DNA of 64,000 bases from Parasponia andersonii (GCA_002914805.1 JXTB01000430.1:213696-277695); one strand, 5' to 3'; counted from the first letter of the stretch, positions 48,465 through 59,598 are shown. Made by a program: numbers and translations. The notes: a model not told the origin generated them from the sequence alone.

Positions 48465-48533
48465 GGCCTAAAAGGTGGGTATCTAGTATTCACTCATCGA
48501 ATCCGCATTATAGTACTACAACAAAACGACGTG

Positions 48534-50525
48534 ATGAACTACGAGAACTACGACCCTTCTTTTCCTGACCAACCTGTGGCCGACCTCTACCTCCCAACAT
48601 GGGCTAACCTCCCGGCCTTCCGGTCCAAACCAGCCTTCATTTGGGCCGAAGATGACTCATCGAATAGTCCAACTACATCGTTCCTCACTTACTCTCAACT
48701 CAACGACTCTGTCCAGTCAATCTCTTCCCAACTCCTTGTTTCATTACAAAGAGGCCAAACCGTTGTCGTTTTGTGCTCACCAGGGCTCGAACTAGTTGAG
48801 ATCATATTCGGTTGCCAAAGAGCTGGCCTTTTGACCGTACCTATTTTTCCACCTGACCCTTCATTCCCCAAAGAAAGCTACCACCACCATCACCTTATAC
48901 GAATCTTATCTCAAACCAAACCGAAAGCCGCCATAGCTCACCAAACTTACATCACTAAAGTCCACGACTTCATATCCTCTTCCTCTTCAAAACTTGCAAA
49001 CATGTTAAAAAACCTCACTTGGATCTCAACAGAAGATGTCAAGTCCAAAACGACAAGTAGTTTGGGGTTCGATCCTTTGTCGTACAAGGGTTGCAAAGCC
49101 GAAGAGGTGTATTTGGTTCAGTACACTTCAGGTTCAACTGGGATACCGAAACCGGTTCTGGTTACCGCCGGTTCAGCGGCTCACAACGTTAGGACAGCTA
49201 GAAGGGCCTATGATCTTCACCCCAACAGCGTGATCATGTCGTGGTTGCCTCAGTACCATGATTGCGGCCTCATGTTTTTGCTGTTGACCATTGTCTCCGG
49301 TGCGACCTGCGTTTTGACCTCTCCTCTGTCGTTTGTCAAAAGGCCAAGGCTTTGGATTGAGCTCGTCTCTATGTTCAACGCTACTTGCACTCCAGTTCCT
49401 TCGTTTGCTCTGCCACTAGTCATCAAGCGTGGCAATACCATCAGACAAGGAACCTCAGGTACCATAAATCTAAGGAGCTTGAGAAACTTAATCATCATTA
49501 ACGAGCCAATTTACAAGTCAACCGTTGAAGAGTTTGTCACCGTGTTTAGGCCTTTTGGTTTAAACCCTTCTTCTATTTCTCCATCTTATGGCTTAGCCGA
49601 GAATTGCACCTTTGTTTCAACTTCATGGAGACCATCTTCATCAGATCATGATGGTCATATAAATCGTGATCATCATCAAAAGGCTTCATCTTTTCCAAAC
49701 TTTCCGACTCACAACAAGCTCTTACCAAGCGCAAAACTCGCTCCTTTCGGCGAATCCAATGAAGTTGAGGACATGGAAATCGTAATTGTAAACGAAGAAA
49801 CCTTTGAGCCGGTTGAGGATGGAACCGAGGGAGAAATTGTAGTCTCTTCACCAAGCAACGCCTCCGGCTACCTCGGACACCCTTCCTTAACTCATGAGGT
49901 GTTTCATGGGAGACTAAGCAACAAGGTGAATCGGTGTTTCGTCCGAACCGGCGATAGAGGCGTTGTCAAAGGAGAGGAGAGGCTTCTCTTCGTTACCGGT
50001 AGATGTCTTGACGTTATCAAGTTAAGAAACGACAAGGAAATCCACCCTCATTATATTGAAACTTCGGCTTATAATAGTTGTCCTAAGTTTCTTAGAGGAG
50101 GCTGCTTAGCTGCTTTTAAAGTTGGAAAGGTAATAGCTCTTGTGGGAGAGATAGTGAAGACAATAGAGAGAGAAAATTATAGTGCTTTGAGGAGAATATG
50201 TGAAGGGATTAGGGAACGCGTAATGAAAGATGAGGGTGTTGAAGTTGGTTTGGTGGTATTAGTAAAAAGTGGGTGTGTACCAAAAACTACTTCGGGTAAA
50301 ATACAAAGGTGGGCGGCCAAGGAGAAACTTATTGGGGGAGAAATGAGCGTGGTGATGGAGATGCCGTTTGGTGATGAGCTCCGGATGAATAAGGTCGATG
50401 GAGGAAAAGGAGAAGGAAAAGTATTAGACGGAAAGAAAATGGTGATGACGGACATTTGGGAGGAGAGTTTTCTAATCTCCTTTTCAACTCCTCTAAATCG
50501 TCCCTTGTTGATCTCTCTTTTGTAA
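48534..50525 (+). CDS. Fatty-acyl-AMP ligase-like protein (AMP-binding, FAAL/FadD family)
   Basis: Member of the ANL superfamily; it would activate a fatty acid as acyl-adenylate. The frame gives 663 aa from ATG 48534, with no intron. Motifs: P-loop YTSGSTGIPKP (197-207); SWLPQYHDCGLM (236-247), the FAAL-type WLP.YHD.GL; SYGLAE (351-356); RTGDRG (471-476); GRCLDVIKLRND (489-500); and TTSGKIQR with the catalytic Lys589. In FAALs acyl groups usually go to a carrier domain, not CoA. No carrier domain follows here. The last 50 residues are Gly/Lys-rich with no recognised fold. Near 50470 a +1 frame also reads plausibly (SSLVDLSFVIVNTGFGDYD) to a stop 40 nt beyond, so the true C-terminus is uncertain. 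I cannot name a gene symbol. It could also be a truncated form of a longer multidomain protein. Confidence 0.82.
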   Translation: MNYENYDPSFPDQPVADLYLPTWANLPAFRSKPAFIWAEDDSSNSPTTSFLTYSQLNDSVQSISSQLLVSLQRGQTVVVLCSPGLELVEIIFGCQRAGLLTVPIFPPDPSFPKESYHHHHLIRILSQTKPKAAIAHQTYITKVHDFISSSSSKLANMLKNLTWISTEDVKSKTTSSLGFDPLSYKGCKAEEVYLVQYTSGSTGIPKPVLVTAGSAAHNVRTARRAYDLHPNSVIMSWLPQYHDCGLMFLLLTIVSGATCVLTSPLSFVKRPRLWIELVSMFNATCTPVPSFALPLVIKRGNTIRQGTSGTINLRSLRNLIIINEPIYKSTVEEFVTVFRPFGLNPSSISPSYGLAENCTFVSTSWRPSSSDHDGHINRDHHQKASSFPNFPTHNKLLPSAKLAPFGESNEVEDMEIVIVNEETFEPVEDGTEGEIVVSSPSNASGYLGHPSLTHEVFHGRLSNKVNRCFVRTGDRGVVKGEERLLFVTGRCLDVIKLRNDKEIHPHYIETSAYNSCPKFLRGGCLAAFKVGKVIALVGEIVKTIERENYSALRRICEGIRERVMKDEGVEVGLVVLVKSGCVPKTTSGKIQRWAAKEKLIGGEMSVVMEMPFGDELRMNKVDGGKGEGKVLDGKKMVMTDIWEESFLISFSTPLNRPLLISLL

Positions 50526-51292
50526 TTGTGAACACAGGTTTTGGAGATTATGATTAGCACGTGATCATCTATTCCAAATTTCTCGGCTTCTCATAATTTT
50601 TACTCGGTTATCTTGGATTTATGGATTACGTTGTCATACAGGTTGAGCCTTGTAAATTAGTTATAGTCATAGAGAAAATTGTCGTTTTATTCGTGTTGTA
50701 AAAATGTCAAATGTATTGACCGTAGCAAATACAGTGTATATATGGTTGTAAAATCGAACAATAAGAATAATATAGGATAATTATATATATATATATATAT
50801 TTGCACGTTAGTTACTATCAATATTAACCTATAGATTAAAACTTGTAAATTCTAATCCATTTATACTTATCCGGGTCAAATACCGAATTTAACCATTGAA
50901 TATACTAAAATAAATTTTTAATATCCTTTTAAATATAATCTTAAAGTTTAAAGGGTTTTTTTTTCTGGTAAATTCAATAATCAAAATTAGTTTTGACCTA
51001 AGAGAGTATAAATTTATTACTAATTTTAAATATAAAGGTAAATTTTGATAACATCTAAATATAAGATATATATATATATATAGGTTGCCAATTCAATAGG
51101 TATTTTTTTTTTAACCCTTGGATCACCATCTAATAGTGATCCAATGGCTATAATGAAGTGCATGAAAAGACGTGCATCATTGCTCTCTCTCTCTTACTTT
51201 TTACAATAAAAAAATGTGCATGCTAAATTTTCATTGGCCAAATTGATACCTATATATAAGTTAAAAAAAAAAAATACCTACTCGATTGGTGC

Positions 51293-51335
<43 letters not shown>

Positions 51336-52562
51336 GAACAGACAATTAAAACATAATGTATAAAAATATAATTATACTTAATTATAAGGAAAAAGTACAT
51401 AAATATCCCTTTTCTTAAGTATATGTTCATAAAATCTTTTTTTTTTTTTTATTCACCAATAACCATTTTTAGAGAAATGTATACCACAAATATTTTATAA
51501 AAGTGGTATACATTTCATTAAAAAAAAATAAAACCTATAAATGTATAAATTTCAAAATGTATATTGTAAATATAAATTTTCACGATGAAAATATATCGTG
51601 GGTAAATATTTTCATTTTTAATGTATATTACACACATTTTATAATGAAATACACACTTAAGAAATGAAAATTTTGCAAATAAAACAAAAAAAAAATTATG
51701 AAATACAAGGCGCAAAAACGGGTACCAGCTGTGAATTTCTTAAACAAAGCGTAATTTGGGCTTTGGAATTCATATGCAAGCCCAGCTAAAATATTTGGCC
51801 CAAGACCCACCAAAACGTCATTTAGAAGCTTAGATTCTCGAGACCCAATACTTCCTTGGCAGGAAGTTGGGTTTGGAACTTTGAGGGTCCAATCAATTTC
51901 AAAATTAAAATATCCGCGAATTAAAATATTATAACACATGTAATAAAAAAGTTTTTAAGTTCGATTTCATTCCTAATGATTGGAATATTTCTTTAATAGA
52001 AAGCGAGATTCATTAAAAACAGAACCAAAAACTGAAAACAGTGCATGTTAGACAAACACAAAACAATCATAATCAAGATACTATTTCATTAAAATCTACT
52101 CTTTTGTGCTTAACCCCATTAAGAAACATTTTGCTGAAAGTGAAGTACTAAAAAGTCTGTGGATATTTATGGTTTAATTATCCAAAATAAATAAATAAAT
52201 AAATAGAAAATTCTTACAATACTGTCCGCCTTTAAAAATTAAAAGTGTCCTTTTTCATTATTATTTTTTTTGAATAAGGTAAACAAAATAGTTTTGGTTG
52301 GAGTTCCAATTGGTGGAGCTGTAGTGCACCAAAGGCAATGAACAGTTAGAAAGAAGAAAGCAAGTACCAAGGCAAAGACGTGGAAAGAGAGACAAAAAAT
52401 AAAGGCATCGATTGCATCACAGAAAGGTAAAATGTTGCCTGTGCCTGTGCCTGTGCCTGTGCTTGAGAGGGTTAATGTGGTACACGCGCGTGGTGTCTCT
52501 GAGTGTGTGGCAGTACTAGCAGAAAGCCAGCACCCGCATTACCCAATATTTGCTCAATTTGT
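50526..52562. other. AT-rich intergenic DNA
   Basis: (TA)n runs at about 50783-50800 and 51297-51331. No gene supported. Confidence 0.45.
52436..52466. repeat. (CTGTGC)n hexanucleotide microsatellite
   Basis: GCCTGTGCCTGTGCCTGTGC followed by one diverged unit; about four to five units. Confidence 0.85.
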
Positions 52563-52582
52563 CATATATATATATATATATA
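52563..52582 (+). promoter_or_regulatory. TATA-like run upstream of the ZF-HD gene
   Basis: CATATATATATATATATATAG, followed by CACAC-rich and CTCTACTC-rich leader-like sequence. It lies 1.3 kb from the coding start, so it would act as promoter only if the gene has a long, spliced leader. Tentative. Confidence 0.25.
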
Positions 52583-53177
52583 GTGCCCTTATATTCTGAT
52601 CACACACCACAAACACAAACACAAACACAAACACAACGCAACACGACAAAATCAAGCCCTCTCTGCTCTACTCTACTCTACGGTGGACCATTCTTTTTCC
52701 ATCTAACCTCTTTTCACTTTTTTTTTTTACCTTATTCGCTTTAAATTTTCCAGTTTGCCTTTCTAGGGTTTGTCTTTCTTTAAAGAAAAAAGTTTAATTA
52801 ATTAATCAAGTGATGTGTACGAAAAATGCGTTTAATTAAGGAAACATTTGGGTTTGTGACGTGGGTTTTTGGAGGATTATGAAAAGGGACAAAAGAAAAG
52901 GGGAGTCCCGTCAAGGGATGAGATATGGATCACGAAGAGAAAATTGCAAAAATTGTGTATATTTGGGTCAGTTTGAGGGGTCAAGTTGCGTTGAGATAAG
53001 AAATGGAAAGGGGCAATAATGAAGGGGGGTGAGGGTATGGGTCCCATTTGGCAGGGCGTGGGAGAGGGCTGAACATGACGTTGTCGGTTGTTTTTGTATT
53101 CCTGCAAACAATACACCAAACTTTTTTCTCTAAAAAAAAAATCTAATTTTTTTTCTTTTCCAAATTTCTTTAAAAAA

Positions 53178-53209
53178 ATGATAATAATAATAATAATAAT
53201 AATAATAAA
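53178..53209. repeat. (ATA)n microsatellite
   Basis: ATAATAATAATAATAATAAT run of about ten units, in the upstream region of the ZF-HD gene. A (CT)n run follows at 53266-53293. Confidence 0.9.
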
Positions 53210-53261
53210 AGGCAATACTAACCCTTAATCTCATCAGGTCAGGGTCTCTTTGGCACTTGAG

Positions 53262-53295
<34 letters not shown>

Positions 53296-53488
53296 CTTTC
53301 TTTCTGGCTACACCTCAAGCAACCAAGCTGTCTCTTGTTGGAAGCACAGAAGCACAATCCCAAAATACCCCATCTCTCTATCTCTCTCTTCTCTCTCTCT
53401 TTGCTCTATAATTCCAGTAGTTTACCTAAATGAAGACCATTAGAGAGAGAGCTAAGCTATGTCCAGTCCAGGCATGATTCTTAAAGGT

Positions 53489-53877
53489 ACTATCTAGCTA
53501 GCTTCTTTGCGGCTCTCTCACTTTCTTACAAACCGTGAGTTTGGTCCCATTTTTTTTAAGCTTTGATTTTATTTTCATTTTTTCTTTCGTTTTTTACTTT
53601 GAGAAATCATTTTTAAAAATTCTCCTCTTTCTTTCTTCTTTCTATTTACTCCCTCTTATCTCAAAGTTTTTTAGTAAGAACTTTTCCAGTTTTGTGTTGG
53701 TGGGTTTAGCTTCATAATGCTAGAATAACGATATCTTAATGTTTGGTTAAGTTACTTATTTGGTATTATATGTGAAATATTCTGATTTAAAAACCCTAGA
53801 GAGGAGGGAAGTACTCAGAAGAGCTCTTTTAATTCTTATTTTTATTTTATTTTGTTTTGTGAATTAATGGTAACAGT
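53489..53877 (+). other. Probable leader intron of the ZF-HD gene
   Basis: Donor AAAG|GTACTATC at 53489 and acceptor GTAACAG|TTGG at 53877, with a T-rich body typical of a plant intron. Pyrimidine-rich leader-like sequence lies before it and the coding start 33 nt after it. Inferred from splice-site shape only. Confidence 0.45.
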
Positions 53878-53909
53878 TGGAGATTAAAAGAGATTTAAAG
53901 GCATAAAGC

Positions 53910-54953
53910 ATGGAATTTAGTGCTCAAGAAAATGAAATGAGGACATTACCAGGGTCACTAAGCTACACCCATCTGAGCAAAGAAGGAGGAGAACGAAGAT
54001 CAAGATCAGTACTTAATGCGAGCCATAATAATAACGATCAAAATCATAATCATCATAATGGCTCTGCTAATATCAATTGCACTACTGCCACCCAAACCCT
54101 AGACCCACCTCGCCCTAATTTTCAACACAACCAAACCCTGCATGGCTCTAGAGATCCGGACCCGGATCGGGTCACCACGAAGATAACGCTTTCGCCCGGA
54201 GGAGCATCAGCCAAGTCCTCATCCAAAACGACACAGTCTTCGGCCATCGTCAGGTACCGAGAGTGCCTAAAGAACCACGCGGCTCTCTCCGGTGGCAACG
54301 TGTACGATGGGTGCGGTGAGTTCATGCCAAGTGGCGAAGAGGGTTCTCTCGAAGCTCTCAAGTGCGCCGCGTGTCAGTGCCACCGGAATTTTCACCGGAA
54401 AGAGATCGACGGCGAGTCTCAATTACTATACAGTCCCAGCTCAAGAAGAGCCTCAAGCACTACTACTAATACCACTGCTTTGATGCTTAACCCTCTTCAA
54501 CTCCCACCCCCATTGCCATCTCCATCAAGCCTTCATCATCACCATAACCACCACCATCCTCACCACAAGTACTTCAACCACCCGCCGCCGATAATTCAGC
54601 CGATGAATGTGGCTTTCGGCGGCTGTGGTGGCGGAGGCAATGAGTCTTCGAGCGAAGATCTCAATGTCTACGGCTCAACGGAGGCGGTGCCGGCGGTGCC
54701 CTTCGCATTGTCGAAGAAGCGGTTTAGGACGAAGTTCACGCAGGAGCAGAAGGACAAGATGTTGGAGTTTGCGGAGAAAGTTGGGTGGAGGTTTCAGAAG
54801 CAAGATGAGGAAGAGGTGGCGAGGTTTTGCGCTGAGGTTGGGGTCAAACGACAGGTCCTCAAGGTTTGGATGCATAACAACAAGAGCACTATGAAGCTTA
54901 AGCAGCAGCAAGAGAATGTTAATATGGTCGTGAATAATAGTAATATGAGCTGA
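53910..54953 (+). CDS. ZHD5: Zinc-finger homeodomain (ZF-HD) transcription factor, ZHD5/HB33-type
   Basis: Plant-specific nuclear DNA-binding protein; ZF-HDs dimerise through the zinc finger and bind ATTA-type sites. The 347-aa protein from ATG 53910 is intact in a single coding exon. The ZF domain spans about residues 114-167: [39 protein letters not shown]. The homeodomain spans about 268-328: [20 protein letters not shown] ... [10 protein letters not shown]. Between them is a His/Pro-rich linker (197-230) and a Gly-rich patch. The N-terminal 110 residues are Asn/His-rich and disordered in appearance. The paralogue name is inferred from neighbours, since Arabidopsis At1g75240 (HB33/ZHD5) sits in the matching position of the conserved block; the ZF-HD family call itself is secure. 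Confidence 0.93.
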   Translation: MEFSAQENEMRTLPGSLSYTHLSKEGGERRSRSVLNASHNNNDQNHNHHNGSANINCTTATQTLDPPRPNFQHNQTLHGSRDPDPDRVTTKITLSPGGASAKSSSKTTQSSAIVRYRECLKNHAALSGGNVYDGCGEFMPSGEEGSLEALKCAACQCHRNFHRKEIDGESQLLYSPSSRRASSTTTNTTALMLNPLQLPPPLPSPSSLHHHHNHHHPHHKYFNHPPPIIQPMNVAFGGCGGGGNESSSEDLNVYGSTEAVPAVPFALSKKRFRTKFTQEQKDKMLEFAEKVGWRFQKQDEEEVARFCAEVGVKRQVLKVWMHNNKSTMKLKQQQENVNMVVNNSNMS

Positions 54954-57069
54954 AATGATCTTATGGATGAGGTGAGTCATGATCATGATGAAGCAGTAGA
55001 GGAAGGAGGATTAGACACATAGATTTTATTAATATTAATTTATATATTTGGAAAGCTAGCGAGCTCTCTTACTCTTATGGGTGTTCAGGAACGTACGTAT
55101 GGGTGTAAGAGGAGGGCAGTAGTGATATGAAGATGATGATTCTCATAATTAAATTTGTATAATTCTTCTGCTTAAAAATCATATCCTATTACTATAATTA
55201 TCATTCAGCATTATTATTATTATTTTTTCCTTCTTCATCATGACCATTGATCATTTCTAGGTTTTTTTTTTTCAACCACTGGATTATGTTCAAGAGTAAT
55301 CTATTATCTATTCTCTTCTATTATTACATTCTTCTCTCTACTTGTGATTTGCATCTCTTGTCCTAGCTTAGCTTAGAATAAGTAAAGAATTTACCTCATT
55401 TTTATTTCTAACCACATGGTATATGTATCATTGTAAAGGTATGGCGTAACAATACGGAATCTTTTTCTCTCTCAAAAAAAAAAAACGGGATCTTTTTATT
55501 TTATTTTATTTTTTTCTCAACGGAGGAAAATTAGTTGGCCTAGCCTGAATGAGGCGGGTTTGGTTGGGAAATCCGAGTTTGTTGAGCCAAATTACTTAAT
55601 TGATCAGTACAAAACCTTAAGATCATGATTTTAGAACGAAGATGTCTTTGGCTTCTCTTTTTCTTTTTCTTTCTTTTTTCTCGTGTCATTTTTAAAATTT
55701 TATTTTTGCATGAAAAGGATAAACGATTAAGGGTTTAGACTTTAGAGTTGTCAGTTGATTAGTGTGATTCGCTTAATCATTGTTTTTAGATTAAATATGG
55801 GGTAACTAAAACAAATATAACGAAACAAAAAAGTGATTCACGTTACCAAATTTACGAATTCTTCTAAAATACATTATGAAAATTAGACCTTATTTTTAGA
55901 AAAAATAAAAAAGGAAAATATGGTGTATACTATTTTCTTTCTCCGATTTGGTAGGATTTTTATTCAAAAAACAAAATTATTTAAAAAATAATAACTAATA
56001 ATTTATAATCAATTTTTGAGTACGAGTAAAAACTTTAAAAAGTGATATTTTTCTAATAAAATGGATCAATTGAAAAAAAGAGAAGAAAAGGTGACCTCCG
56101 TACTTTTATCATTCTTTTTTGTTTTTTGTAGGTAAAAATGTTAAAAATATAAATACATTTACAAATACTGAGATACACAAGTTTTGGGCTGAGTACAGGT
56201 ACAAAGAGCTATATGTAACCTGGGCCTAACACCGTCATACTTGTGGATCGCCGAGGAAATTGACCTAACTGATTGTGTTTTGAGGTTATCTTTCAGGATT
56301 ATTTTATAGAACGAGTGTGTTTTTCTTTTCCAATTTTTTAAGGAGTGTAATAAATAAATTTTGAGACCACCGGTCACTAAAATATTGTGATCATAGTCAC
56401 TACTATAGTCAGGGACACGAAGGTGCATTGGACAATTAATAATTCAGTATGCTCCCATCTATTATTTTTTTCAATTTACAATTTAAGTAGATATTTTAAA
56501 ATAAAATAAAATATAAAAGTGATACCACTCTTTAAATAATTAAAACTTCAATTCTGTTATTATTACTTCCAAATCCAAAAAGTTCTTAACTACTCATTTT
56601 TATCATTGTCGAATATTCTCAAGCACTATCAACCCAAAAGAAGAGCAAAATTACTTGCTAATTCAACTAGTGTCGTCGAATATGTTAGAACATAGTGAGT
56701 GCAAAACCAAGAAGTCATTTCTAAGAGAAATGATAATAGTAGAAAAATAAAACAAACAAAAGGATTTTTCTTTTTTTTTTTTTTTTTTTTTTGTCAGGTT
56801 AATGCCCCCACTCAAATCTATTTCTAGCTCCGTCCCCCGACAAGTTTGAAAAATAGTCTTAGTATAGTCAAGTCATTATGATCCAAATTACTCCTAATTT
56901 GGTCTACTTTCCCCACTCGACAAAAGATATCTAACCCAGTTAAAGAATTGGGCTTTTCTGAACAAGAAAAATGGGCCTCCATATGGTATGCGGAAAAGTC
57001 CAATAGGAAAGCACACGGACACACCTGCTTTTCTTGGGCGGCAAGACATTTTGGTGCCTTCCAAATGGA
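54954..57069. other. Intergenic DNA
   Basis: ZF-HD 3' flank, then AT-rich DNA with a poly-T run near 56768-56792. No gene supported. Confidence 0.45.
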
Positions 57070-57077
57070 TATAAAAG
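57070..57077 (+). promoter_or_regulatory. TATA box of the peroxiredoxin-like gene
   Basis: TATAAAAG in GGATATAAAAGCCC, 257 nt upstream of the start at 57327. Strong match to the plant consensus. The predicted leader of about 225 nt includes a (GGAGCC)n hexanucleotide repeat near 57109-57134. Confidence 0.6.
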
Positions 57078-57326
57078 CCCTGTACATGGAAATGAATCCC
57101 CAGTCAGTGGGAGCCGGAGCCGGAGCCGGAGCAGAGCGATATTCTATCCCAATCGCTGCCTCTTTTCTTCCAGATTTTTATTCGTTAATCACGAGGAGAC
57201 TAATTATTTACCTTTCATATTTAGCCATTAATAATGTCCATTAAAACCATCCTTAAACCCTTATAACCCCATTCCTAATCAAAATTCAAAATTCACTGCC
57301 CCCTCCCAATAATCTCTCTTTCTCTC

Positions 57327-58091
57327 ATGGCTTCCTCTGTTAATAACATTGCAGCCACGTTTTCGAAAGTTCCAAAAACGGCGTCTTCTTCTTCTTCTTC
57401 TTCTTCTTCATCTCCTCCTCCTACTCACCAACAAAATTTCCCTCTTTCGGCTCCGCGCACGAAGCCCATCTACACCTCTTGGAACCCGCACGCCTCCTTC
57501 CCCAAATCCCGACGCTCGTCCTTGCTCAACCTCTATGGTCCCCCGGGCCCACCGCCCAACCTCCAATCGATCTCCGCCGTCCATCTCCGCCGTCCGCTGA
57601 TCGATCAGAACCCCAGATGGGTAGGCAGGAAACTCCCTGCCAACGTGGCACTTTCTTACGTCACCCGAAACGACGTCTCCAAGACGGTCAGCCTCTCGGG
57701 CCTCTGCAAGGGAAGGAAAGTTGTTGTCGTTGGCGTTTCGGCGGCTTTCTCTCCCGACTGCTCCCGTTTCCTCAAACGGGTCGAGTTAGCGAAATCGAAG
57801 GGCTGTGATGTGATTGCCTGCGTCGCGGTCAACGATGTGTTCGTTATGCGCGCGTGGGGGGAGCATCTGGCCGTTGGGGAGCGGGTGATGATGCTATCCG
57901 ACGGTGGAGGAGAGTTGGCCAGGGAACTCGGTGTTTCGCTGGGCCTGGATGCTAGTAGTAGCAAAGCCTCATTGGGATTAGGTATGCGTTCCAGGAGTTT
58001 TTGCCTAAATACGGTCAACGGTGTGATCACGGGCGTGGACTTTGATGAAGAGACGGAGAGCCTCGGTTCGGCCAAAACGACAGTCGTTTGA
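57327..58091 (+). CDS. Type II peroxiredoxin-like protein, probably plastid-targeted
   Basis: Redoxin-fold thiol peroxidase homologue most like plant PrxIIE. The 254-aa frame from ATG 57327 is intact and intronless. Residues 1-70 are rich in Ser, with few acidic residues and basic Arg/Lys, as in chloroplast transit peptides. The Prx domain runs from LPANVALSYV (103) to about 240. The putative peroxidatic Cys is C145 in AAFSPDC and the resolving Cys is C165 in DVIACVAVND; SDGGGELARELGV and GLGMRSRSF are family-like. Odd points: the Pro of the usual P-x-x-x-T/S-x-x-C motif is replaced (S138), and the segment normally reading HVPGF after the first Cys is missing, so the two Cys are 20 residues apart, not about 25. 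It may be a divergent or non-peroxidase relative. Confidence 0.82.
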   Translation: MASSVNNIAATFSKVPKTASSSSSSSSSSPPPTHQQNFPLSAPRTKPIYTSWNPHASFPKSRRSSLLNLYGPPGPPPNLQSISAVHLRRPLIDQNPRWVGRKLPANVALSYVTRNDVSKTVSLSGLCKGRKVVVVGVSAAFSPDCSRFLKRVELAKSKGCDVIACVAVNDVFVMRAWGEHLAVGERVMMLSDGGGELARELGVSLGLDASSSKASLGLGMRSRSFCLNTVNGVITGVDFDEETESLGSAKTTVV

Positions 58092-58668
58092 GTTTTATTT
58101 TGTTTTTATATGCCCCATTTTTGCTTAGCCTTGGAGGCAAAATTCGGATTTTTTTTCACTTGTGTCATTGTTTGTGTGTGTTTTTAATATTTTGTTTTGG
58201 CGAATATTACGATGTTCGAGCACTTAAGGAGGGAAACAAAAATAAAAAAGAACCTTATTTGGGTGAATGATACGTTACAATTTTGACTTTTCTTGGCCTT
58301 ATCTGTAAGCGTGGGGATGCATTGGAGGCTTGGACCCAAATAACATACAATATAATATACACATATTTGGATAGTGTACAAAATGATTTTTTTTTTTTTT
58401 GGAAGACAGATAGCTATTGGCCTAACTGAAAATCGAAAATGAAATCAAAAACTTGGCCAGAAAGTGGTAAGAAGTTTGTGCACCTAGTACATTACTCTTA
58501 CCTAAATCATAATGTGTCATGATATACATCTTATGGTGATTTTTTGTCTCCTGAATCTTCAGTTTTGAGAACTACAGACCTATAAAGGAAAAGCCAATCA
58601 AGCAACTAGCACAGGACATCAAAATAACTCCCAAAAGAAGAGGTTAAATTCATGTTAAAAGGCAGAAC
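58092..58668. other. Intergenic DNA between convergent genes
   Basis: 3' flanks of the peroxiredoxin-like gene (+) and the small secreted protein gene (-). Nothing else seen. Confidence 0.45.
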
Positions 58669-58908
58669 TTACTCCAGTTTATCATGGACCCAACTAGCCC
58701 CTGACGAGGTAGTGTCCTTGACATTCTTGATTGTTTCTGATGAAGAAATAGAATCTGACACTTTCTCCGCCGCCACCTTCGCGGACGAGGCTGCGTCCCC
58801 TATTTTCTCTATTGCACCCTGGATTGAGCTTTCCTCGCTCACCACCGAGTTGCTTGATAAAAGCAAAACAAAAACAAGCATCAAAACCATAGCTTTCTTT
58901 GTCGCCAT
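58669..58908 (-). CDS. Small secreted Lys/Ala/Ser-rich protein, function unknown
   Basis: 79 aa. Residues 1-24 (MATKKAMVLMLVFVLLLSSN and on to VVS) form a clear signal peptide, so the mature protein of about 55 residues should be secreted. The mature part is acidic-basic alternating and helical in appearance: IEKIGDAASSAKVAAEKVSD, then SISSSETIKNVKDTTSSG, ending WVHDKLE. It resembles LEA-like amphipathic repeats but I cannot assign a family. No Cys in the mature part. The gene is supported by a canonical TATA box (58995-59002) 87 nt upstream of the ATG and by the signal peptide. The predicted start of transcription falls at a poly-A/T run of about 20 bases. Confidence 0.72.
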   Translation of the reverse strand: MATKKAMVLMLVFVLLLSSNSVVSEESSIQGAIEKIGDAASSAKVAAEKVSDSISSSETIKNVKDTTSSGASWVHDKLE

Positions 58909-58994
58909 TTTTTCTCCTACACGAATTTATTAAAAAAAAAAAAAAAAAAAAGCAATATCACTTTTCTGAACCAAATGTTGTAACTAGGTGAACC

Positions 58995-59002
58995 TATTTA
59001 TA
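58995..59002 (-). promoter_or_regulatory. TATA box of the small secreted protein gene
   Basis: On the minus strand the sequence reads ATTATAAATAGG, an excellent plant TATA box. It is 87 nt from the start codon at 58908. Confidence 0.65.
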
Positions 59003-59598
59003 ATGTAATTAAGTGAACCACAGGGGTCCTCAGGCCTCTGACTTTGGGCTATCTAAGAATATGAGGATTGAGATTTGAGGACCTTATGCGACCAAATTGG
59101 AAGGCCATTTTCCCTTTCCGTTTCTATCGGTTTGAATTACTTGTTGATGGACAAAAATTTATGTGAAATATGTGGCTTTACCACTGGCAGGGGGCTCCAA
59201 TGTGGGTTCATATTTCTAATTCTCAATTAATGGCACATAGAACTTTTTCGAAGCAAAACTTATTATCTAATTTTGGGCACATAAAACTTTCTAGGATATA
59301 AGCTTATTGTCTAATTTTGGCATTATCTAACCATCTAGTTTAATGTCATAAATTTTAAATGACATGACATCAATTTATTAATTGGACAGAATCTTAAAAT
59401 TAGATAAAGAATTTACATTTTAATGCTCCAAGGAAAAAAAAGATTTAATTCATCGTATGATATTTGATGAAAATAATAACAAAAATATCAATCAACGTTC
59501 AAATTAACTACAATGTGATTGGTTTTGTGAGAATCTAGGCCATATAAATTTATCAATCTTTTTCTAATTATATAAGATTATAATGTCCGACTGAACCT
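59003..59598. other. Intergenic DNA
   Basis: Promoter side of the small secreted protein gene. No other feature seen before the tRNA. Confidence 0.45.

Noticed and set aside
56948-57244. Plus-strand frame of 98 codons with Gly/Ala repeats
   Set aside because: It spans the TATA box and leader of the peroxiredoxin-like gene and the (GGAGCC)n repeat; no protein family character.
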